A DNA stretch of 60,000 bases from Polytrichum commune (Eukaryota > Streptophyta > Polytrichopsida > Polytrichales > Polytrichaceae), in the NCBI GenBank assembly GCA_950295325.1, contig OX485804.1, positions 44,320,429-44,380,428 of the forward strand. The letters are read 5' to 3'. Of this stretch, positions 13,328 through 23,849 are shown piece after piece. Position 1 is the first letter of the stretch. Every line of letters starts with the position of its first letter. The translations under genes and the position numbers were made by a program. The notes beneath the pieces were generated by a model, which worked only from the letters and a program-made list of their open reading frames with translations, was not told where the DNA came from and did no database searches.

Positions 13328-13990
13328 TGCACATTATGCCAAAGAAATGACAGAGACACATGGCCCCACCTACTATCCACATGCGAACACCCGTACTTAA
13401 AAGGACTAAGAATTGCAAGACACAACAAGGCAGTCCACCTGATCACCCAAACACTACAAGCCAACAACAACACAAGGTTTTTTACATTGGTCAATGCGGG
13501 TAACCACAACAATCAACCGCAAGATCACACAGTACCAGACTGGCTCTTAGCATGCACATGCTCACAAACGAAATGCCAATGCCCAGCCCAGCTAAAACCC
13601 GACATACTATGTATTATAGGAGTCCAAAACCAATCACCCACCCCCATCCTACCCTCTCCCCACCACACAATCCAATTTATTGAGTTCACATACTGCCATG
13701 ATAGATTCCCGGACGGAGCCCTCACCCACAAACACACCAAATACGACCCACTAATCAACACCATACAAAACATCGGCTGGAAAGTCAACCCCCTAATTAC
13801 CATCACAGCCGGAGTAAGAGGAGCTATACACGAACATTCCATAGAAAAACTAACCAAACTTAAAATCCCAAAGCACAACATTAAATCCCTCATGAAGAAA
13901 ATACACGAAAACGCCATTAAATACCTCACATACCTAGTTCTAAACAAAAGAAAACTTGATAACAAACAAACCCCGGTCCCCCCACCCTAA
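13328..13990 (+). other. C-terminal restriction-like endonuclease region of ORF2
   Basis: Downstream of RNase H, the order is C-x2-C-x9-H-x4-C (13328-13384), then ARHNKAV (about 13418), then LKPDIL with Asp at 13601-13603, IEFTYCHD with Glu at 13682-13684, and a K-x2-KY motif near 13730. This matches the CCHC, RHN, KPD, (D/E), K-x-x-KY layout of R2-type restriction-like endonucleases. In R2 the Asp of KPD and the acidic residue about a dozen positions later are catalytic; here the gap is longer, with a proline-rich loop. The candidate catalytic residues are intact in this copy. Confidence 0.75.
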
Positions 13991-14151
13991 CTAAAACTAA
14001 CTAATATAATATGGAAACAAGAGCCCACCTCCCAAAGGAGGCATAACGCCCTATATTACATCACGGGACACTGTGATCAATACAGGGCTAACGGGCTCGC
14101 ATTCATGCCGGTATATAATACTGGCGTTATTTTTTTTTCTTTTTTCTTTTC
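13991..14151 (+). promoter_or_regulatory. Structured LINE 3' UTR and T/C-rich tail
   Basis: About 140 nt contain three hairpins: CCTCC/GGAGG at 14028-14041; GCCCT-TATT-ATCAC against GTGAT-AATA-AGGGC at 14048-14088; and GCCGGTAT/ATACTGGC at 14107-14125. A long-range stem ATAACGCC (14043-14050) with GGCGTTAT (14123-14130) can close the whole. A tail of T and C only (14130-14151) follows, directly before the target-site duplication. There is no poly(A). Such compact folds are what LINE reverse transcriptases with stringent 3'-end recognition use; that role here is inferred. Confidence 0.75.
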
Positions 14152-14165
14152 TTATGTACTTTGGT
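14152..14165. repeat. Target-site duplication, right copy, of the young LINE
   Basis: TTATGTACTTTGGT, identical to 314-327, directly after the T/C-rich tail of the young LINE. A 14-bp duplication fits target-primed reverse transcription. Confidence 0.95.
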
Positions 14166-14668
14166 TAGTGCGTCTTGGTATTGTTCCCATAACCATTGTA
14201 ATCTTTGTTCCGGGATGGTAACTAAGTTGCGACCATCGTTGTCGTAAATATGTGATGCGCCATGTTGGCTTTTAATGGTATGTTGTGTACATGTGATGTC
14301 ATTGTTGGGATTGCATTCATTAATGTAGATATGACATAGAGGTATATTCTATGGGGGGGATGTATCTTGTATCCCTCAATTGTCCTTCATTGAAGTTTAG
14401 TTGTAAGATGTTGGTGAAGTGCTTGTGTTATTTTTGGGTGTAGTATTGTGTTAGGAGTAGTATGTTATGATTTATGGTGTCTTGGTTATTCCATGGAAAT
14501 AAGTCTCTTTGTGGGAGCCATTTGTTGTAATTTGTTCCGTTTGGAAGTTGTCATTGGCATAGATAAGATGTATATTGTTTTGTAATTTTGTTTTTATCTT
14601 TGGAAGTGTGAGGGCGGTCGTTTATTGTAGAGTGTATTGGAAATTGGGTATGGTTTTTTTGGATATGC

Positions 14669-14691
14669 GGGGGGGGGGGGGGGGGGGGGGG
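14669..14691. repeat. 23-G homopolymer
   Basis: An uninterrupted run of 23 G (C on the LINE sense strand) in the proline-rich linker of the old LINE, at a place where the young copy has interrupted C-runs (about 11216-11240). Confidence 0.9.
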
Positions 14692-16450
14692 TTTGGGTAC
14701 TCCGGTGGTGGAGGTAGCGGGGGGTGTGAGTTATGTCTACTACTTCTTGTGTGGATGTGATGGTTTTGTATCTTGTATGTGTTCTTGAGGGTATTTGGTA
14801 TGGCATGTGTTGGGCAATTGTTTGGGCATTGGTTGTGGCATGTTGGTTCGCAAAAGAGTCCCCGTGCTTGTTTTAGGGCGGCTTTAATTGTTTTAGTGGG
14901 GGAGGTATAATAATGTTTGAAATCGTCATTTGTCATTAATTGTGTGCCATTGGGGTGTGTTATATGTTTGAGTTCGGTTATATTTTGTAATATTAATTTA
15001 TGTAAGTAGTTTAGGGAGGTAGTGGGGGTTATCGTTGGGATATTTTGTGCTTGGCGCATCCATTGTGTCTCTAGTGGTGTGGGAAGAAGGGAGAATGTTT
15101 CTAGTGTGCTTCTAAAGTGGGTGTTACTAGTGGTTTTGAGTAGGAATAGCGTTCTTATGATTGGTGATCTTAGGCAGTCGTGTTGGGTTATGCGAGGTAT
15201 GTTAAGTGAGCCGCCGTGTTTGACAAGTATATGTGTGGTGAGACCATTGTAGATTTTTCCTAGTCTACCTTTGTCATTGAGGGCATTGACAAGTTGTTCA
15301 CCTATACATATTATATATGCGTTTTTTTAGTGATAAGGCTTCGGTACCAAACATATTTTGTGGTAGTTGTGTAACGGTGTTTGATAGGCATTTCGGAAGA
15401 CCACATATGGTTTTGAAGAAGGCAATTAGTCTTTTATCTAATTTTTTGATGGCGGGGAGTGAGTATGGTACAGTGTAGAAGCTGTAGGCGATACTGGCTC
15501 TTATGACTGGGTCTACCATTTGGATTTTTTGCTTCATGGTGGTTGGGCATGTGGTTAGTAGTTTGCATTGTTTGATTAATTTAGTTGTTGTAATGTGTGT
15601 TTGTATTTTCTATTATAGTGATGATACTAGATTAATTCTAAGGTAGACATATGGCTCATGTTGACTTAGGATGGATATGGATTGGTTTCGGAAATTTATG
15701 TTGGTATTTCTAAGATGTGTTTTGAAGGCTTGAGGGTTTAGTTTTGATTTATTGGGGCATCCTGTAATGACACACTTTGGGATACGGAGGTCCATGCCTG
15801 CCTATTCATAATATTTGTCTAATTTGTTTAGTTGATGTTGGAGGGATGTTATATTGTTAGATATGGCCGCGAGGTCATCGGCGTAGGCTGCGGAGCTTAA
15901 TTTTGTGCTGGAGGTGTTGAAGGTATATCCATTATTTTCTTGTTGTAGCCATCTAAGAAGTGGTTCAAGAAAGATAATAAAGAGGTATGGACTCAAGGTA
16001 TCCCCTTGTATTGTTCCTCTTTGTATAGGTATTGGTTGTGTTTTGTCAGAATGTTCACCTATAAATATTGTATTGGATTGTGAATATATGTTACCTACTA
16101 GTGCTACGACATCTTGTGGGTAGCCAAGGTCTTTCATAATGGCAAGAAGTCGATCAATGAAGCCAAAGGCGTTTTCGAAGTCTATGTATAGGATATAGAT
16201 GTCTTGGTTGGTAAGTCTGGCATCTTCTAGGGGTGCGATGATAGTTTGTAGTTGTCTAGCGCTACATTTTTCAGCTTTAAAGCCCTCTTGAATATCGTGT
16301 AGAATTTGGTATTTTTCTCCGTATGAGGAGAGTATATTTGTAAGTGTACTAGTGAATAATTTATAGATAGTATTGACGAGTGCGATTGGTCGGTGGTTGG
16401 TAAGTTGGTGGGGATTTCCCTTTTTGTATAGTAATATTATTGTAACTAGA

Positions 16451-18999
16451 CACATATATTCATTGGACTATTCGATCGTTGGGTTTTCATGGCCTAATCT
16501 CAACGGTCAAAGGGATCTCGAATTATACAAGCATCAAATTGCAATGGTTTAGTTACTGCTATATTTTATTTGTGAGGCCAATTCGAGGAAAATTCTAAAC
16601 TAACACCCACTTTAATGTCCCTAATTGACAACATGAAAATTGTTGTAACTTCTACTAAGTTCAATCTACATGCTGCCCTACAGGGATTGACTGATTTTAA
16701 ACACATGATCCAATATACTTTAAAATGTTTTTTGGTGTCTATTATTAGATCTATACCTTTCATAGACCACTTAAATATCAGTGTCCGATAAGATCATTAA
16801 CCGAATTAGGCCCGCTTGTGTTATGTTCATATGTTCAATCTTATATGACATGGCAACACGTACAACCATGCATTGCGATTTGTATCTTGGGACTAGACAA
16901 TGTTCACTAAGAGAATTTGCCAAAATGGTAATTTTGGGGATTCCTAAGTCGCAAGAGGCAATTGCAATACTTAGATTATATTTCTTGTAGTGTCTCTTTG
17001 ACGTAGTCCTTCTAGAGCACCCAAAACATTAGAGCTATTTGTAGAGTGGCAAAAGGGAGGGTTCAAATCATGAGTTTTGGGAATCTTTATCAAATTCCGT
17101 TTTTAGTATCCTCTATCATTATCCCTCAAAAAAAACTAGTGATTTGAATCCTCCCATTTTTTTGGTTCCAAAAGAGAGGGATTTTTGAGTTCTGGCCAAA
17201 TCTTAAAGTAGACACCACCCTCCTTTATGTGCCCTATGTGGACTGAGGTGGCAACACCGTTTTCTATTTGGATGAGTTGGTGTTGCCTATTGCTATCAAA
17301 AGTCTAAAAGAAGGTTCATGATTTAAACTACACTTAATAAATATAGATATCCCAAAGCTTTAAGGACACATCAAGCTAGATTTATGGGATTCAGAATAGA
17401 ATCGCCCATTTACACATGTGACAAAGAGCCATGAGAAATAATGACTTAGGTTTTGTTGTGGTCATGGTCGGCAATATGAAGGTCATGACCAAGAGAGACA
17501 TCCACATCACTTCTTAAAAGCCTTGGTTATGATATACACTGTAAAATGGACTTAATCCAGGTCGTAGTGTTTTATTAAAGAGAAAAAATAAAAACAAAAC
17601 TTAACACTAGTTACAAACAACAATGATTAGAAATAGACATATTAAAAGAATTGAGCACTTCTAAAATACGTTTTTTTTTTTGACATGGTCACCCTATTTT
17701 TTTTGCTGAGATTGCCTATTTGAGTTCTCACACCGCAAAATCTGGGTGACCACCAAGTTGTATCCAGTTCTAGATATGTGGGATTCCATGTCACCTTCGC
17801 ATCCATTTCCTAACATGTTTGCCTATGGTCACTTCTATTTTTGGTGACCTTGTGTAAAACAAAGTGGGGCCACCACTCATTTCTCAACCAACGAGAGTTT
17901 GTAGAAAGCAATGTTCATGGTGACCGGTGACCAATGTCACTAATCAAAGACAATGCCTTTCCCCATTGCTAGGGTCCAAACCTCTTAATAGTACAATTTT
18001 CTTCCCTAGAATCAACAATGGAGAAAAGGGTACTATTGCATACAAAACGTACCTCGCATTCATCCAATATAAAAACCCTAAAATAATATATATAACCAAG
18101 AGGTTATCATTTTTAGTTGATTTGACACCAAATTGGTTATAAAGACACCAAATTAGTCAAGTCCAAGTCCATAGAGTGGAAAAGAGTTAGTGATACTAAA
18201 ACCACACAATCTCCATAGTGGAGACTTTCATTTTTTCCATTCATCGCGCCAGCATGGAGATGGGCACCCTCATAGCCATTTTAGTACTTTTCCCTAAGTG
18301 AGAATTTCTAGATGAGACTCAATGCATTAAGTTGAAGATGGGCACCCTAATTGCAGGTTTAATGACTTGTGTCCATGCTAAATCAAAGTCCTTGATTGTA
18401 ATTGCAAAATATCCAAAAGTTGTTACGTATATTGGAGCTTCTTTTAAAACTCAACGTGTGATAAGACGTAAGTTGGACGTTCAAGAGTGAGGTTATAGAA
18501 ATCAACAATCCTTGATCTAAACTTGATTCTTGCAAAGGGTGTGATGCATACATTTAGTTTTGGAATGGGAGAGGATAGTGATGCTAATGAATCAAGCATT
18601 CATTAGAGGGCCCAACATCTTCTCACACATTTGAAGCTTCTCCATATATTGAGGGTCACTACTATTGTGGTATTGTACCACCCTCAAATCCATCTATATA
18701 TGTACAATTGGTACTTCTCTAATACAAACCCCGCAATTTCTCTATCATTATGCCTACAATGAGTGGTGAGGTCACCATGTGTGTATCGACGATGGGAATG
18801 AACAAATGTGAATCATGGAACCACTTTGGGTTGTATTCAAGCCAGAGGACAGTAAATCTTCGTATTGTAAGTGTTTGGCATGTCATGAATTGAAGGTTAT
18901 GTCTGATTGCATGTTGTGTATTAGACAAAATGGTATTATATGATATTCTGCAGTATTATACAATGCACCTTTTGCCCAATATAGAACAATAGTCACAAC
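16451..18999. other. Intergenic, no gene seen
   Basis: A/T-rich unique-looking DNA with short runs of T and A. No ORF here has recognisable protein similarity, and I see no tRNA or rRNA. Confidence 0.5.
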
Positions 19000-19385
19000 C
19001 AATGTTGGACTAGTATGCAAGTGAGTTCATGGTATTCACACAACCAATATCAACAATGGCATCAACGAACCCACCGTGGGTATCAAAATCGTAATACTAG
19101 TCAAAAATTGAATATCTAGTGGGTATGTCAAGTTGAGAGAATCTTTGTATATCCCAAGACTTTATTATTCGGCTCAATACCATTCTAAACTATGATGTTG
19201 ACACTAGTAGACAACTTTGCCTAGGTATGAAGATTCTTGCCGAATGGTATTGAAACAACAATACATGGATCAAATACCCGTATGTACCCTATTGGTATTA
19301 AAAAATGTGGAACCCTCATTATAGGTACCTGAATAGTACCAAAAAAAGGCCAATATCACACTAACATTGGTCATGATTCACCTCT
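19000..19385. repeat. Dispersed repeat, family F (related to the MenA intron 10 copies)
   Basis: The stretch beginning CCAATGTTGGACTAGTATGC and continuing through several TGGTAT motifs resembles two adjacent copies at about 37320-37910. No terminal repeats or duplications were identified, so the class is unknown. Confidence 0.5.
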
Positions 19386-19649
19386 ATCACATGTGCGCAC
19401 ATCAATAGGGAATGAGGGGGAGGGCATTATCATATACAAGTATACCTCTCATTCATCCAACATAGAAGCTCTGAGATAGTATGCAACCCAAAGGTTTCTT
19501 CTTGTTCATTAATTTCACACTGGAGTTAGCTTTGAAGACCCCAAATTAGTCTACTCAAGGTCCTTTGAGATGAATCGGCAACAAACTTATAGGGGGTCAA
19601 GTTTTTATGTTTTAGAGGCACTCGTATACAATGATTCCCTCTCTCAAAG

Positions 19650-20139
19650 AATGAGGGCAGCTTTATAAATGGACCAAGAGCCACGAACATGAAAATCTAA
19701 GGGCCTTTGAAAATCATCCAAAGGCCACATACCATGGGAAATAAAAACCATATATTTTTTTTGCAATTGATGGGCCCTCAAGCTTAGTGTAAAGTGGAAG
19801 TAAACCATGTTGAGGGACCACAACAAATTCCATGGGCATTTCAAAAATAAAGGGCAATCCAAGACCACACCATGGCCTAATGGCAATTTGATTGCATGTC
19901 ACAACCCGCAGCTTTGATTCAAACCACCTCTTATCAATGAACCTAAAGCAATACCCAATAGACCATGAAACATTATCCACTTGGTGCCATGTAGATTTAT
20001 CATCCTTTCAATTTTCTTTGGTCTATCAAACCCTAAGGATCTAGTGTAAAGTGAATTTGGACTGGCTCTGGCTTCTCAACCAATCACATAGTTTGTATAT
20101 CATGGGTCAAGGGCCCTCAAGCTCTAGTGTAAAGTAGCC
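19650..20139. mobile_element. Diverged Tourist-like MITE, family A relative
   Basis: Shares the internal order of the three good family A copies in reverse orientation: ACCATGG, CCACCTC, GTGCCATGTAGA, TGAATTTGGACTGGC. It ends in a GGGCCCTCAAGCTCTAGTGT motif with TAAAGTAGCC. The left end is decayed and no duplication is readable. Isolated right-end remnants also lie at 48633-48672 and 53131-53166. Confidence 0.55.
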
Positions 20140-22058
20140 ATGAATATACTTAAATGTATTTGGGTTGCAGACCATGCATTAGGGACTCTTAGTGTGGATG
20201 TCTACATCATCCCAACATAAAATTATCTCACTCAATGCAAAGCGGGATAATACTGCATCGTCATAAATGAGCCCAACCAATACAAGATAAGATCATGGCA
20301 CTCAATCAAAGAGGGACCCAATGACTGGGGAAAACCAACCACTAGTTACAGATGAATAGGTTGAGTTTAAGAAATAATCATATGAAGTTCAAGGCTTTAG
20401 GAAACTTACCAATCATTTTAGAGGAATATGTGAAATATACCTCAAATTGATAAAGAAAAACCGAAAGATCACAGCATGTAATCAGTTGCCATGGACTTGG
20501 AAACACTAGGAGTTTGACCAATTAAGCCCAAAACTCTCCCCGGACACTGAGAGGGACATTAATATTGCATCTTCATAAATGATGCCTGATCTATAGAAAG
20601 CCATGGCAATTCCAGAAGTTCCCTATGTTACTATGCTATTTGTTGCTAATTTGTTCAAATAAATCAGAACCAAAACACTAACAAATCTCCAACACATTGG
20701 TACTGAATTTCTTGACAATTGATCATAAGATTATCCAGTCCTACTGATTTTTTAAAGATTTTTATTTTTTATTTTTGCTTCATTTTGCTTTATTTTGTAT
20801 GAAGTGACAAATTGATGAGAGTTGTTACTCTACCTGTAAATATGATTTAGCATATTAGAGTGGTCTTCATGACTTGTTATGTAGCACCAAGTGTCACCTT
20901 CCTTGGTTGCCATCCATTTATTACAAGGATTGATGATGAATATTTGGGCCATTAAATCAGATATATAATGCCACATTTATCCGCCCAAAAGGTATCATCA
21001 ATTCACTAGGTACCTAGTATTATGCAAAGAAACAATTTTTAGCATTAACAGGGTAGTGTTGAGGCTCCGATGCAAGAGGTTACGTGAGCAAAGTTTCATG
21101 TGATTCCATTGAACCTCTCAGAGCAAAGTTATGACTAGGGTTCTTAGTACGATATCAAAAATCAAGTCAATGCTTAGACTCCCAGTTGCCATTCCTACTG
21201 CATTAGCAATACAGTTTACCTATGAAGCAATTCCTACCCTACTTTTTGTTTGGCATCTAAGTGGAGATATAGAAAATGTAGCTATTGTAGAAAATATTAG
21301 CACATTTCTTGGTGTTAGAAACAGGCCAAAAGTGTGGGTTCCGTTTATCTATCTTTTCTTTTATAACAAAAGAAGATTCCTCACTAGTCCATGGAGTTCC
21401 ATCAAAGACGGGCTAAGTTTTAGACTTATCTGCCTCTTGAAGTCTAAGAAACAGCTCACTGCACGCTAAGTATGGCCGTATGAAATTACTTTTCTCCAAA
21501 GACTTGGTTGAGACAAGAGCTTGTGGTAAGCGCCGCTTGCAGCAGCTGTAGTACCTGGAGTGAATGTTCAGAGTCATACAACAAATGAATAGATGCACAC
21601 TTACAGACTCCATTACAAGTGGTTGAATCATTTCAAAAGTTTGGCAAACTGTATTCAGAAAACTCGCACACATCAATGAGATGTGATCGTTTTCATCATC
21701 TTAGAGTATCATGGCAGAGATTGCAGAAATAGAATGTATGAAACTTAATTTGTGTTATCGGGTCTCATGTCCTCTTTAGGACGGGATAATCTTGAATTTG
21801 GAAGTTACATTTTACGAAAGATATGACTGTGAGGGTCACACATGTGAAGCTTTCTTCAGTTCATCTAAAACTCTGTAAAGACATACATTATCAAGCAAAA
21901 ATCAATCTCAACTTTCAGATTTGAGTAGCACGCTGATATTCTCACTCAAGGCCAGAGTATCAAGAGCATGTTCGCAAAGTTTATCATATGAAATCACTTG
22001 GTGCCCCTGAGGAAGCGAAATACGTGGAATTACAAGATTGTGTCCTTCTTTGAACGCA
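20140..22058. other. Intergenic, downstream of the DUF674 gene
   Basis: No convincing gene. Short ORFs such as 21131-21469 plus show no family similarity. The DUF674 transcript presumably ends somewhere between about 21.9 and 22.05 kb; no clear polyadenylation signal was fixed. Confidence 0.4.
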
Positions 22059-23105
22059 CTAATCCGTCAGCGCACTTTTCCCGGCTTTGCTTAGAAGTAG
22101 AACATGCTCCAAGGAGATCCAAGCTGTGAAAAACCTATGTTATTCAAAGTAGACATGTACAAGCAAATAATTTGCGCTGGAAAAGCATAAAGGATGAGAT
22201 TTGTACCTGAGTGTGGCTGATAGTGATCTCTTTACTTTCCAGGTCGGCCATGTTCTCGACACTCATCTTGTTCATCACATCAATGCACTTGATAGTGGAG
22301 GTAGGCAATAATTCAAGGTCGTCTGTCACAATGTACGTGAGATTTTTCTTCACGTAGCCTTTCTTAGGCACAGTTTTCTGCGCAGTGGCGGAGGAGACTA
22401 CATTGAGAGGCTCCCTAGCGTTCAAGCCGTAGTTAGTACCAGGATATTTTTGTGAGCAAGACGGACATTGATCGGTTGCGTCAGGGAAAATATTCCTGCA
22501 GTTTTGACGAGAGATACACGGGTAGTATTTAGTCACCGGCTTCTGGTCTACTCCTGCATCGACGTGAAGTAACGTCTGCTGAAAAGCAGATGATGGTCGG
22601 GGATTTGTAACAGTCGTCCGGTCGACGTGCAATAACGACTTGCTAAGCTTCTCCACGCTCCCGAAAATATTTGAGATTCCTCCGATTCTTGCCGTCTGGT
22701 TCCCTGTTCGAAAACCGCATCGAGGAATTTAATTTCAGTGCTCTGTAGCGATCATGCTCTGTTTCAAGAGAAGAAGAATTTCACTAATTCACAATGTAAC
22801 CAAAATTGATCATCAAACCGACCCCTGCCTACGCCGTGAGCTTCCTTCATCTCATCAAACAAGTCATCGTATGTGCTGCAAAAAGGTTGCAGTGCAGAGC
22901 AAAGCGAAATATTCACACCTTCAGATAATATAAGCTTGATGACGGTGCCCAGTGGAAGTGTGAGGAAGCTGATGAGCGTGTCGACAAAGTCCTTCCCGGC
23001 CTCCAGAAACAAGACGCGGCCGGTAGATTTGCAGCGCAGCAGAGTGACTTGAACGCTGCTGCTCTCTGCTGGAGTCTTCGACGTTTCAAATACTCCTCCA
23101 GACAT
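22059..23105 (-). CDS. DUF674 family protein, three exons
   Basis: Exons 23105-22919, 22703-22207 and 22106-22059 give 243 codons. Exon 1 starts MSGGV and carries the family hallmark VLFLEAGKDFVDTL followed by LPLGTVIKL. Exon 2 has GGISNIFGSVEKLS, a Cys-rich block (YPC, CRN, CPSC) and the second hallmark LTYIVTDDLELLPTSTIKC. Exon 3 ends LLLSKAGKSALTD, like the family C-terminus. The exon 1 donor is G|GTGTGA (22918), the exon 2 acceptor CAG at 22704, and the exon 2 donor CAG|GTAC. The third acceptor was chosen as TTGGAG (22107) because it restores the family ending. A more pyrimidine-rich CACAG 17 bases earlier would give a different short tail. The function of DUF674 proteins is not established. 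Start Met 23105 is preferred over the in-frame 23147 by fit to the family. Confidence 0.85.
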
Positions 23106-23142
23106 AGTGACCGTGGACGGAGAAGCCTTCGGTCGTCTACTG

Positions 23143-23600
23143 CACAATTAACACTTCCAAACCAAATCTAAGCACCACAATACATTCCAAAGCGGCGTGA
23201 AACAACAACAAGTCACGAACGCTGGAAACGATGGAAGCTGGATCAATGCACATTCACTCCTAAACCAAATCGCAAACTCCACAATACACTACAAAAGGGG
23301 GGTGAGCCTGACAAGCATCAACAAGCAGCGACGCTGGAAATCGTGGAAGCTGGATCAACGCGCAATCACTCTCAAACGAAATCGTGAACTCCACAATATT
23401 TTACAAAGCAGCGTGATCCTGACAAGCAACACCACGCAGTGACACTGGAAACGGTGAAAACTGCATCAATACGCAATCACTCCGACGAAATCGTAAGCTC
23501 GATCACAACACATTACACTTCACGAAGCGGCGTGAACGAGGCAAGCAACGAGAAGCCGCATTGACGCTGCTGGATCACATTACAGAAGCTGCATCAATCC
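23143..23600. repeat. Degenerate 112-bp tandem repeat upstream of the DUF674 gene
   Basis: Units begin at 23219, 23331, 23442 and 23563 with A-C-(G/A)-C-T-G-G-A-A-A and share the order GAAGCTGGATCAA, GCAATCACTC, CGAAATCG, CTCCACAATA, CAAAGCAGCGTGA and GACAAGCAAC. A partial unit precedes at 23143-23218. The array starts about 40 bp from the ATG, so it occupies the promoter or 5' UTR. Confidence 0.85.
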
Positions 23601-23849
23601 ACAGGATGCGAAACTTCAAGCAGTAAAGGAAGTTCCTGAAAAAGAAAAAAATGTAGCAGAATGCGGGAGGAGGATTGTGAGGGTCCAAGGAGACTGGTGA
23701 TCGGGCTGGATGCGAGAGGAGCGTAAGGGGCGCCGTAAATGGCAATCAAAGCGCGCGAAGTCTGGCGGCTCTGCCAGCGCAAGGGAAGCGGAAAGATCAA
23801 TGCCATCGGAAGCGGACTATACCTACTTAAGATACGCGGGTGTTATTTG

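Larger units (their letters stand above)
6426..13990 (+). pseudogene. LINE ORF2: tandem 2A, APE, RT, RNase H, CCHC, RLE-like endonuclease
   Basis: This is the polyprotein of the young LINE. One frame runs 6426-11681 with stops at 7728 (TAG), 7770 (TAA), 7869 (TAA) and 10041 (TGA). Sense then switches frame at a 16-C run (11537-11552), after which the frame is open to 13990. Domains in order: 2A-like GDIHTNPGP (6732-6758) and GDIQTNPGP (7071-7097) in a duplicated 113-codon module; APE endonuclease from about 7716 (degraded WN motif, IQET, FLAGDFN, SDHYPV); RT about 9390-10130 with KAPGPDNIP, IDFRNAFGS, GDTLSPYLF and YADD at 10107-10118; RNase H about 12556-12970 (YTDGS, AELNA, FTDS, GNEMAD); CCHC at 13328-13384; RHNK; then KPD (13595-13603) and IEF (Glu 13682) with a KHTKY motif, as in R2-type endonucleases. 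The paralogous old copy has Trp at the 10041 stop. Confidence 0.92.
328..14151 (+). mobile_element. Young dual-endonuclease LINE (Dualen/RandI-like), nested, nearly full length
   Basis: A 13.8-kb non-LTR retrotransposon, or 13.1 kb without its own 714-bp passenger and the passenger's duplication. It is flanked by the perfect direct repeat TTATGTACTTTGGT at 314-327 and 14152-14165. The order is: A/C-rich 5' region; ORF1 (4040-6095); ORF2 (about 6426-13990) with two 2A-like motifs, APE endonuclease, RT, RNase H, CCHC and a PD-(D/E)xK-like domain; a structured 3' UTR; and a T/C-rich tail. The sense strand is very poor in G over much of its length (2 G in 60 bases at 6241-6300, 1 G at 12481-12540). 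Stops and frameshifts make this copy non-autonomous. APE plus a restriction-like endonuclease in one LINE is known from Dualen/RandI of green algae. The placement in that group is inferred from domain order, not from a tree. Confidence 0.9.
14152..16450 (-). pseudogene. Old minus-strand LINE copy, 5'-truncated ORF2 (RT to pre-RNase H)
   Basis: Reading down from 16450, the minus strand gives RT with NHRPIALVNTIYKL, YIDFENAFGF, GTIQGDTLSPYLF, EPLLRWLQ and YADDLA (to about 15830). It then gives the thumb/linker (ITGCPNKSKL, LTQLP-like, KHGGSLNIP) and the proline-rich linker down to the junction at 14152. It aligns with the young LINE throughout at clearly reduced identity. Stops at 15802 (TAG) and 15610 (TAG) stand where the young copy has Trp, and 15613 (TAA) where it has Lys. 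Similarity ends near 16450, in the RT domain, so the copy is 5'-truncated as usual for LINEs. Confidence 0.9.

Noticed and set aside
21131-21469. 112-codon plus-strand ORF near the DUF674 gene
   Set aside because: No similarity, no splice or promoter context, and length within chance expectation for this A/T-rich DNA.
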